In this document: one piece after another, positions 1 to 8,301 of the stretch
How the letters are laid out: the number at the start of each line of letters is the position of its first letter
Numbering within the stretch: the stretch's first letter is position 1
DNA from: RPQJ01 sp035691185
GTDB lineage: Bacteria; Pseudomonadota; Gammaproteobacteria; Steroidobacterales; Steroidobacteraceae
Assembly (NCBI GenBank): GCA_035691185.1
Contig: DASSJN010000110.1
Location: forward strand, 1 to 22,249
Direction of reading: 5' to 3'
DNA: 22,249 bases
Translations under genes and position numbers: made by a program
The notes under the pieces: model-generated
Told to the model about the DNA's origin: nothing
Databases searched by the model: none
Seen by the model: the letters and a program-made list of their open reading frames with translations, nothing else

Positions 1-77
1 TTCTGGAGACCTCCCGGATGGAAATTTCATTGCCGACGCGGGTTTATGGCGCACCCGGCCGTGAGTTTGGGTTTGAA

Positions 78-103
78 GAATAGGGGACGCACCCCCATAA
101 TTC
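78..103. repeat. small GC hairpin with AT-rich flanks, possible remnant of a dispersed repeat
   Basis: Four G (83-86) and four C (92-95) can pair around the loop ACGCA, and the outer GAAT (78-81) and ATTC (100-103) also match as an inverted repeat. The stretch 20-110 is visibly less GC-rich than the rest of the window, and I recognise no protein in bases 1-134. The motif resembles hairpins seen near REP-type elements and their tyrosine transposases, but that is from memory and not verified. It could equally be a terminator of a gene to the left, although no T-run follows the stem. Confidence 0.35.
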
Positions 104-134
104 AACGTCCTGCGCGCCCCGCGCACGAGGCCGC

Positions 135-356
135 ATGACCCAGCCCGCGCCCGCATCGCCCTGCATGAACGTCTGCGTGCTCGACGCGGGCCGTACCTGT
201 GTCGGCTGCGGCCGGACGATCGACGAGATCGCGCGCTGGGGTCGCATGAGCGCGGCCGAGCAGTGGCAGGTCATCGCGCGGCTCGGGCGCGCGCGGGAGC
301 CGGATCGGCAGCAGACGATGGAATTTCAGCAGGCCACGCGCGTGGCCGAGGGGTGA
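135..356 (+). CDS. DUF1289 small cysteine-rich protein
   Basis: A 73-residue protein with four cysteines near its N-terminus (C10, C14, C22, C25) in the pattern SPCMNVC then CVGCGRT, followed by an IDEIARW segment. This is the signature of the DUF1289 family, small bacterial proteins thought to bind a metal or an iron-sulfur cluster. The biochemical role is not established. The ATG has a weak GAGG four bases upstream. The stop lies five bases before the grxD start, so the two genes are probably co-transcribed. The pairing with a monothiol glutaredoxin, a Fe-S carrier, fits a Fe-S or redox role, but that is inference. The last ~15 residues are not part of the conserved core. Confidence 0.85.
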   Translation: MTQPAPASPCMNVCVLDAGRTCVGCGRTIDEIARWGRMSAAEQWQVIARLGRAREPDRQQTMEFQQATRVAEG

Positions 357-361
357 GGATC

Positions 362-703
362 GTGACGGACGTCAATCAGCGCATCCAGGAACAGCTCAAG
401 TCGAACCCCGTCGTGCTCTACATGAAGGGCACGCCGGACTTCCCGCAGTGCGGCTTCTCGGCCTCGGTCGTGCGCACGCTCGAGGCCTGCGGCGCGCAGT
501 TCGCCTATGTGAACATTTTCGAGGACCCGGAACTGCGCGAGGCGCTCAAGCGCTACTCGAACTGGCCGACGTACCCGCAGCTCTACGTCAACGGCGAACT
601 GCTCGGTGGCTCGGACATCATCAACGAGATGTACCAGAAAGGCGAGCTGCAGCAGGTCCTCGCCGAGGCAGCCGGGGCCGCCGCAGCCAGCAGGAGTGCC
701 TAG
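362..703 (+). CDS. grxD: monothiol glutaredoxin (Grx4/GrxD family)
   Basis: A 113-residue monothiol glutaredoxin. The active-site CGFS motif is at residues 30-33, preceded by the KGTP segment (22-25) that contacts glutathione. It is followed by WPTYPQLYV (68-76) and GGSD (82-85), all typical of the family. Such proteins bind a [2Fe-2S] cluster with glutathione and deliver it to Fe-S and iron-regulation partners, often with BolA, in the cytoplasm. Family length is about 105-115 residues, which matches the GTG start at 362. The longer open frame to the left overlaps the DUF1289 gene and has no conserved content. GAGG lies just upstream. The C-terminus is a low-complexity Ala/Ser tail, and its TAG stop is the first base triplet of a repeat arm that continues into the convergent intergenic region. 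Confidence 0.93.
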   Translation: MTDVNQRIQEQLKSNPVVLYMKGTPDFPQCGFSASVVRTLEACGAQFAYVNIFEDPELREALKRYSNWPTYPQLYVNGELLGGSDIINEMYQKGELQQVLAEAAGAAAASRSA

Positions 704-809
704 TGTTCAGTGTCTGGTGTTCAGTCGGACGGGCCCTCACCCGCGCATTGGGGGAGAGGTGAGCGCCTCCGACCAACCACTAGACACTAGACACCAGACA
801 CTAAACACT
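701..809. repeat. inverted heptad-repeat arms flanking the grxD/rnt convergent junction
   Basis: The left arm (701-728) reads as 7-base units of the form TAGTGTT, CAGTGTC, TGGTGTT. The right arm (about 770-809) reads as CACTAGA, CACTAGA, CACCAGA, CACTAAA. Aligned as reverse complements from base 702 and base 809, the arms agree at 21 of 24 positions, including a 12-base exact block AGTGTCTGGTGT. A transcript from either strand could fold into a long hairpin, so the element probably acts as a bidirectional terminator or 3'-end stabiliser. The TAG stop of grxD (701-703) and the TAG stop of rnt (803-801) both lie in the arms. Confidence 0.75.
733..759 (-). repeat. degenerate copy of a CCTCTCCC...GGGTGAGGG palindromic element
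   Basis: On the minus strand this segment begins CCTCTCCC and ends GCGCGGGTGAGGGC. The 14-base end is identical to bases 7247-7260 inside aceF, and the CCTCTCCC head also matches that copy (7214-7221), with the interior missing. The element therefore occurs at least twice in the window in opposite orientations. Here it sits in the loop between the two heptad arms. It is likely a REP-like dispersed repeat; the family name is not known to me. Confidence 0.6.
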
Positions 810-1487
810 TTCATTTTCCGGCGGCGGTTCGGGTTGCGCGAGCTGCGGTGCGCGTTCGCGCGCTTCCTCGTACAGGCTGCGGAACCGATTGCAGATGATG
901 CAGAACAACGCCGCGGTTTTTTCCGCGTCGTAGATCGCCGAGTGTGCGGCATTCGGATCCCAGTCGAGCCCGGCTGCGACGATCGCCCGTGACAGCACCG
1001 TCTGGCCGAACGCCACGCCGCCGAGCGTCGCCGTGTCGAAGCTCGAGAAAGGGTGGAACGGGTTGCGCTTGATGTCCGTGCGCGTGACGGCGGCGTTGAG
1101 GAAGTTCAGGTCGAACGAGGCGTTGTGCCCGACGAGCACCGCCCGCGTGCACTGCCGGTCGCGCACCTCCTTGCGCACCTCACGGAACAGCTGCGTCAGC
1201 GCTTCCTTCTCCGGCATGGCGGGGCGCAGGGGGTGGTGCGGGTCGATGCCCGTCACTGCGAGCGACGCAGGGTCGAGCCGCGAACCGTGAAAGGGCTGGA
1301 CGTGGTAGCGGAACGTCGTTCCGGGCCGCAGTTCGCCGAGCGGCGTCATCTCGATCATGACCGCGGCAACCTCGAGCAGTGCGTCGGTCTGGTGGTTGAA
1401 CCCGCCCGTCTCGACGTCGACCACCACGGGCAGGAAGCCGCGAAAGCGGTCCGTGATGCGCGGCTCGACGAACGCGAAATCTTCCAT
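801..1487 (-). CDS. rnt: ribonuclease T
   Basis: A 228-residue DEDD-family 3'-to-5' exoribonuclease. It trims the 3' ends of tRNAs (CCA turnover) and stable RNAs such as 5S and 23S rRNA. The first catalytic pair is D24 and E26 in VDVET. The segment HNASFD holds the next Asp, and AHSAIYD holds the catalytic His and final Asp. The RFRGF start region and the KRNPFHPFSSFDTATLGG-type block are characteristic of RNase T rather than DNA polymerase III epsilon. The ATG at 1487 is five bases past the pyrC stop. A GGAGG lies 13 bases upstream, a little far; a CTG three codons earlier would be nearer to it. The last codons and TAG stop come from the repeat arm, giving a proline/glutamate-rich tail longer than in E. 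coli (215 residues). Confidence 0.93.
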   Translation of the reverse strand: MEDFAFVEPRITDRFRGFLPVVVDVETGGFNHQTDALLEVAAVMIEMTPLGELRPGTTFRYHVQPFHGSRLDPASLAVTGIDPHHPLRPAMPEKEALTQLFREVRKEVRDRQCTRAVLVGHNASFDLNFLNAAVTRTDIKRNPFHPFSSFDTATLGGVAFGQTVLSRAIVAAGLDWDPNAAHSAIYDAEKTAALFCIICNRFRSLYEEARERAPQLAQPEPPPENESV

Positions 1488-1492
1488 CGGCG

Positions 1493-2551
1493 TCAGGCCG
1501 CCTCCACCAGGCGCCAGGAAATCGTGCCGCCCGCGCGAAACGGAACGAGGCGATTCCTCGCGGGTCCGTAGTCGTAGCTGTCCGGCACGGTCCACGTTTC
1601 GCGTCGCAGCGTGATCGTGCCCTGGTTGCGCGGGCGGCCGTAGAAGTCCGCGCCCCGTTCGGACGCGAACGCCTCGAGCCGGTCGAGACGGCCGGCCTGC
1701 TCGAACGCCTCGGCGTAGAGCTCGATCGCGGCGTGGGCCGTAAATATCCCCGCACAACCGCAAAGGGCCTCCTTGGCGTGCTTCGCGTGCGGCGCGCTGT
1801 CGGTGCCCAGGAAGAACCGCGCGTCGTCGCTGGTGGCGGCCGCGACCAGCGCCTCGCGGTCACGCTCGCGCTTGAGCACGGGAAGGCAGTAGTGGTGCGG
1901 ACGGAGGCCGCCCTCGAAGAGCGCGTTGCGGTTGAGCAGCAGGTGTTGTGGCGTGATCGTCGCCGCCACGCCCTTGCGCGACGCGCGTACGAACTGTGCG
2001 GCGACGCGCGTGGTGATGTGCTCGAAGACGACCTTGAGCGCCGGCACGCGGTCGATCACGCGACCCAGCACGCGGTCGATGAAGGCCTGCTCGCGATCGA
2101 ACACGTCCACGCCCGGATCGGTGACCTCGCCGTGCACCTGCAGCGCGAGGCCATGTTCCGCCATCGCCTCGAGCGCTGGCCAGACCTTGTCGATCGCGGT
2201 CACCCCGGCCTCGGAATGCGTCGTCGCACCGGCAGGGTAGAGCTTGGCCCCCACGATGAAGCCGCTCGCGTGCGCGCGGCGGATCTCCTCCGGCGTGGTC
2301 GCGTCGGTCAGGTACAGGGTCATCATCGGCTCGAACGCGAGCCCGGCCGGCACGACGGCCTGGATGCGGGCGCGGTACTGCGCCAGCGCCGCCGTGGTGG
2401 TCATGGGCGGCTGGAGGTTGGGCATGGCGAGTGCGCGACCGAACTGCCGCGCGGTGAACGGCAGCACGGCGGCGAGCTGCGCGCCGTCACGGAAATGAAT
2501 GTGCCAGTCGTCGGGGCGGCGGAGCCGGAGCGTGTCGGAGGTCTGTTTCAA
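1493..2551 (-). CDS. pyrC: dihydroorotase, class II (homodimeric type)
   Basis: A 352-residue zinc enzyme that interconverts carbamoyl-aspartate and dihydroorotate, the third step of de novo pyrimidine synthesis. The metal ligands are all present and sit one residue from the E. coli numbering: H17 and H19 (HIHFRDG), carboxylated K103 (GAKLYPAG), H140 (LQVHGE), H178 (FEHIT) and D251 (LGTDSAPH). Length is close to E. coli PyrC (348). The start is TTG at 2551, overlapping the stop of the upstream aminopeptidase as TTGA, with no clear Shine-Dalgarno sequence, so translation is probably coupled. The protein begins MKQTSDTLRLRRPDDWHIHF, which matches the family start and leaves no room for a longer form. 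Confidence 0.95.
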   Translation of the reverse strand: MKQTSDTLRLRRPDDWHIHFRDGAQLAAVLPFTARQFGRALAMPNLQPPMTTTAALAQYRARIQAVVPAGLAFEPMMTLYLTDATTPEEIRRAHASGFIVGAKLYPAGATTHSEAGVTAIDKVWPALEAMAEHGLALQVHGEVTDPGVDVFDREQAFIDRVLGRVIDRVPALKVVFEHITTRVAAQFVRASRKGVAATITPQHLLLNRNALFEGGLRPHHYCLPVLKRERDREALVAAATSDDARFFLGTDSAPHAKHAKEALCGCAGIFTAHAAIELYAEAFEQAGRLDRLEAFASERGADFYGRPRNQGTITLRRETWTVPDSYDYGPARNRLVPFRAGGTISWRLVEAA

Positions 2552-4083
2552 TCAAGGGCCTGCAGTCGATCGGTCAGCCCGGCTGCATCGCCGAGCAGGT
2601 GGACTGCATAGCGTACCCCGAAGCCGGTGAATTCGGTGGGTACGTGGGCGAGCCCGCCCTTGTGCTCCGACGCGGCGAGGTCGACGTGGACCCAGGGCAC
2701 GCCAGCCTCCACGAACCTGGCGAGGAACCGCGCCGCGAGGATGTGGTCACCCTTGCTGTCCGCCGTGCACTGCTGCACGTCCGCGACCTTGCTCTCGAGC
2801 TCGACGTCGAAGTCCTCGTCCATCGGGAAGCACCACACGCGTTCGCCGCTGTCGCGCCCCGTGCGCTGCAGCCAGTCGTGGAGTTCGCTGCGATTGGTGA
2901 ACGCGCCGGCGTAACGATCCGTGAGCGCGACCACGCATGCCCCGGTGAGCGTCGCGAAATCGAGCACGAGGCGCGGCTTCTCGCGCGAGGCGAGCGCGAG
3001 CGTGTCGGCAAGCACCATGCGGCCCTCGGCATCGCTGTGCACGACCTGGATCGTGACGCCGTTGACCGCACGCACGATTTCCTGGGGACGGAACGCGGTC
3101 GGGCCAATCTCGTTCTCGGTGATCGCGATCCAGCAGTCGATCGGGTAGCGGACGCGCAAGCGGCTCAGGGCGAGCAGGGTGCCCACCGCGACGGCGCTGC
3201 CCTGCATGTCGCCGTGCATCGTGAACATGCTCTTGTGCGGCTTGAGGTTGATGCCGCCGGTGTCGAAACAGATGCCCTTGCCGACGAGCGCGACGCTCCT
3301 GGCCGCCCGCCGCGTCCCGGCCGGGCGATAGGTCAGCCGCGCGATCCCCGCGCCGTGGTGCGGATTCGCGCGAGCCACCGCGAGGAAGGCGCCGGCCTGC
3401 AGCTTTTCGAGCGCCGCGACGTCGAGGAACTCGAATTTCCAGCCCTCGCGTTTCGCGAGTTGCTGCAGGGCGCTGCGATAGCCGAGCGTGTCGAGCACGT
3501 TGGGCGGCAACGTGGCGAGCCAGCGTGCGAGGTGGTTGCCCTCGGACTCGGCGACGCAGCGGTCGAGGAACGAGGCGTGGCCCGCCGCGACTTCGACGCG
3601 GCGGAGCGGCACGGGCGGCGTCGGCTTCGACTTGTGCTCCGGCATCGGCGCGGCATGGGCCAGCACGGCGGCCAGCGCCGACTCCAGCGCGGCGTCGCGG
3701 TCCGCGTCGTTGCCGAAGCCCACGCCGTGCAGCTGCAGCGTCGCCACGCCGGGCCTGACGATTTCCTTCGCGAGCTTGCCGGCCAGGTCGAGCCGCTCGA
3801 ATCCGGAGGCACGAGGCTTGACGAACCCCACTGCGGCCAGTGTGTGACGGCGGTTCGGCAGCCGCGTGACCAGCACGGGCCATTCGTTGCCGGCTTGGCG
3901 CTCGTGTTCGAGCAGGGCGCGCCAGGCCGCGCCGTAGGGCAGTGCCGCGAGCGCTGCAGTTGCGTCCGTGCCGCGCTCGACCAGTAGGACCACGCCGTCG
4001 GATCTGGCCAGCGAGGGCTCCGAAATTCCGATGGGGCGCGCGACGACGCGTAACGTGTTCTGCGGAGGGAGTGTCGGAATCAT
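2548..4083 (-). CDS. M17 leucyl aminopeptidase family protein
   Basis: A 511-residue cytosolic aminopeptidase of family M17. The two-metal site is complete and each residue is one position below E. coli PepA: K269, D274 (GKGICFDTGG), K281, D292 (HGDMQG), D351 and E353 (DAEGR), with the bicarbonate-binding R355. The usual NTDAEGR signature reads HSDAEGR here. The N-terminal ~170 residues are poorly conserved, as usual for this domain. The ATG at 4083 gives the expected length; the open frame continues 112 codons further left in the reading direction, into the divergent promoter region, without conserved content. No good Shine-Dalgarno sequence is visible. It heads an operon with pyrC and rnt. 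It is not the canonical PepA, so no symbol is given. Confidence 0.9.
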   Translation of the reverse strand: MIPTLPPQNTLRVVARPIGISEPSLARSDGVVLLVERGTDATAALAALPYGAAWRALLEHERQAGNEWPVLVTRLPNRRHTLAAVGFVKPRASGFERLDLAGKLAKEIVRPGVATLQLHGVGFGNDADRDAALESALAAVLAHAAPMPEHKSKPTPPVPLRRVEVAAGHASFLDRCVAESEGNHLARWLATLPPNVLDTLGYRSALQQLAKREGWKFEFLDVAALEKLQAGAFLAVARANPHHGAGIARLTYRPAGTRRAARSVALVGKGICFDTGGINLKPHKSMFTMHGDMQGSAVAVGTLLALSRLRVRYPIDCWIAITENEIGPTAFRPQEIVRAVNGVTIQVVHSDAEGRMVLADTLALASREKPRLVLDFATLTGACVVALTDRYAGAFTNRSELHDWLQRTGRDSGERVWCFPMDEDFDVELESKVADVQQCTADSKGDHILAARFLARFVEAGVPWVHVDLAASEHKGGLAHVPTEFTGFGVRYAVHLLGDAAGLTDRLQALD

Positions 4084-4119
4084 GTGAGGGGCGTGTCTGC
4101 GAGTGACGTTCTTCTTGCC

Positions 4120-4148
4120 TTGACCCTGCCGGAGCCGGACCGGATCAT
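4120..4148 (+). promoter_or_regulatory. candidate sigma-70 promoter for the aceE operon
   Basis: TTGACC (4120-4125, five of six consensus) is followed by a 17-base spacer and GATCAT (4143-4148, four of six). It lies in the 202-base divergent gap between the M17 gene and aceE, and would give a leader of about 130 bases. A small stem (4255-4260 with 4266-4271, loop GCGAA) sits just before the aceE ribosome binding site. I see no recognisable PdhR-like operator. This is a prediction from hexamers only. Confidence 0.4.
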
Positions 4149-4285
4149 TGCGGCTCTGTCGTGTCACGGCATCGTGGCCGGGCGCGCACTTGCGCGGCGG
4201 CATGCTAGCAGGGGTGCCGGGCAATTCACCAACCCTGAGCGTGTGCGGATGGCCGTCCGCGCGAAGCGGGCCGGAGATCCAGCGA

Positions 4286-6949
<2,664 letters not shown>

Positions 6950-6953
6950 GGGC

Positions 6954-6961
6954 GGAGGTGA
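6954..6961 (+). promoter_or_regulatory. strong ribosome binding site for aceF
   Basis: GGAGGTGA is a full-length match to the anti-Shine-Dalgarno sequence. It ends five bases before the GTG at 6967 (seven from the GGAG core to the start codon, allowing for the TGA tail). It decides the aceF start: the in-frame GTG at 6958 lies inside this site and cannot use it. Confidence 0.75.
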
Positions 6962-6966
6962 GCGAC

Positions 6967-8301
6967 GTGGCCACGAATCCGCTCGTCGAAGTGCGCGTGC
7001 CGGACATCGGCGACTTCAAGGACGTCGAGGTCATCGACGTCATCGTCAAGCCCGGCGACGCGATCGAGACCGATGCACCGCTGATCACGCTCGAGACCGA
7101 AAAGGCCACGATGGACGTGCCATCGACGGCGGCCGGCGTGGTCAGGGAGGTCAAGCTGCAGCGCGGCTCGCGCGTCTCGCAGGGCGACCTGATCGTGACC
7201 GTGGAGACTCTTACCTCTCCCGCTTCAGCGCGAGAGGTCGCGCGCAGCGCGGGTGAGGGCCCAAAAGTAGAGCCCTCACCCCAACCCTCTCCCGCTCCCG
7301 CGGGAGAGGGAGCAGGACCCTCACCCCAACCCTCTCCCGCTGCCGCGGGCGAGGGGGCCCGACCCATCGACGAGCCGGGCTTCTCGCGCGCACACGCGAG
7401 CCCGTCGATCCGCAAGCTCGCGCGCGAACTCGGCGTCGACCTTGCGCGCGTCGACGGCAGCGGCGCAAAAGGCCGCATCACGGACGGCGACGTCAAGGCC
7501 TGGGTCAAGCGTGCGCTCGCCGCCGGAGGCGGGGGCACGACCGCCGCGGGCGGCGGAGCACTGCCCCGGATCGCGGCTGTCGATTTCGCGGCGTTCGGCC
7601 CGGTCGAGCGCAAGCCGCTCTCGCGGATCCAGAAGATCGCCGGTCCGCGCCTGCACGCGAGCTGGGTGAACCTGCCGCACGTCACGCAGTTCGACGAGGC
7701 CGACATCACCGACATGGAGCAGACGCGCGCGAACCTCAAGGGGCAGGCGACCGAGCGCGGCATCAAGCTCACGCCGCTCGCGTTCGTCATGCGCGCCTGC
7801 GTGCTCGCGCTGCAGCAGTTCCCGCAGTTCTGCGCGTCGCTGGACGCGGAGGCCGGCGAGCTGGTCTACAAGCGTTACGTGCACATCGGCTTCGCCGCCG
7901 ACACGCCCAACGGGCTGGTCGTGCCGGTCGTGCGCGATGCCGACCGCAAGGACGTGTTCGAACTCGCACGCGACCTCGCGGAGCTGAGCGAAAAGGCTCG
8001 CGGCGCCAAGCTCACGGCCGCGGAGATGCAGGGCGGCTGTTTCACGATCTCGAGCCTCGGGGGCATCGGCGGCACGGCATTCACGCCGATCATCAACGCG
8101 CCCGAGGTCGCGATCCTCGGCGTCTCGCGGTCGTCGCACAAGCCCGTCTACCGCGACGGCAGCTTCGTGCCGCGGCTCATGCTGCCGCTGTCGCTGTCGT
8201 ACGATCACCGCGTGATCGACGGCGCTGCAGCGGTGCGCTTCACGTCGTTCCTCGGCGATGCGCTCGCGAACGTCGACGGTCTGCTGAGGGCCATCCCGTG
8301 A
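6967..8301 (+). CDS. aceF: dihydrolipoamide acetyltransferase, pyruvate dehydrogenase E2
   Basis: A 444-residue E2 core of the pyruvate dehydrogenase complex, which carries acetyl groups on lipoate and passes them to CoA. A single lipoyl domain covers about residues 5-80, with lipoyl lysine K46 in the ETEKATMD motif. The peripheral-subunit-binding domain is about 143-180 (ASPSIRKLARELG). The catalytic domain runs from about 215 to the end, with the DHRVIDG motif at 413-419 (H414, D418). The linker at 83-133 is unusual: it is encoded by a palindromic dispersed repeat and contains two 15-residue units starting PSPQPSPA (103-117 and 118-132). A second Gly/Ala-rich linker is at 185-200. E. coli AceF has three lipoyl domains; this has one. 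The GTG start is set by GGAGGTGA. Confidence 0.96.
   Translation: MATNPLVEVRVPDIGDFKDVEVIDVIVKPGDAIETDAPLITLETEKATMDVPSTAAGVVREVKLQRGSRVSQGDLIVTVETLTSPASAREVARSAGEGPKVEPSPQPSPAPAGEGAGPSPQPSPAAAGEGARPIDEPGFSRAHASPSIRKLARELGVDLARVDGSGAKGRITDGDVKAWVKRALAAGGGGTTAAGGGALPRIAAVDFAAFGPVERKPLSRIQKIAGPRLHASWVNLPHVTQFDEADITDMEQTRANLKGQATERGIKLTPLAFVMRACVLALQQFPQFCASLDAEAGELVYKRYVHIGFAADTPNGLVVPVVRDADRKDVFELARDLAELSEKARGAKLTAAEMQGGCFTISSLGGIGGTAFTPIINAPEVAILGVSRSSHKPVYRDGSFVPRLMLPLSLSYDHRVIDGAAAVRFTSFLGDALANVDGLLRAIP
7214..7259 (+). repeat. palindromic dispersed repeat within aceF, copy A
   Basis: The segment starts CCTCTCCCGC, contains an inverted partner GCGAGAGG (7230-7237), then a second inverted pair (GCGCGC and GCGCGG region), and ends GCGGGTGAGGG. 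The end matches bases 733-746 on the other strand. It encodes residues 83-98 of AceF, between the lipoyl domain and the subunit-binding domain. The reading frame stays open through it. Confidence 0.65.
7273..7355 (+). repeat. two 45-base tandem copies of a palindromic repeat within aceF, copies B and C
   Basis: Copy B starts at 7273 and copy C at 7318, exactly 45 bases (15 codons) apart. Both open with CCCTCACCCCAACCCTCTCC and continue with a short palindrome in which CCCTCTCCCGC faces GCGGGAGAGGG. In copy C one base of the stem is changed (GCGGGCGAGGG). The period is a multiple of three, so the frame is kept. The products are two 15-residue proline/serine/glycine units of AceF (103-132). The unit looks like the abundant CCCTCACCCCAACCCTCTCCC-type element found between genes in many GC-rich proteobacteria; this identification is from memory. 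Confidence 0.8.

Noticed and set aside
1..83. The end of an upstream protein in frame 2 (stop at 62-64) or frame 3 (stop at 81-83)
   Set aside because: Both frames are short, neither product is recognisable and third-position GC does not favour either one clearly.
44..274. A 76-codon minus-strand frame covering the left edge and the DUF1289 gene
   Set aside because: Most of it is antisense to the DUF1289 gene, whose cysteine pattern is clearly conserved.
801..1763. A 320-residue RNase T with a long N-terminal extension
   Set aside because: The extra 92 residues are an out-of-frame reading of the pyrC 3' end; the ATG at 1487 fits the family start.
4148..4285. A longer aceE with a TTG start 46 codons earlier
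   Set aside because: It would overlap the predicted promoter, has no homologue-like content, and the ATG at 4286 has a good ribosome binding site and gives the exact family length.
7273..7355. A CRISPR-like direct repeat pair
   Set aside because: There are only two adjacent units, no spacers, and the sequence is in-frame coding within aceF.
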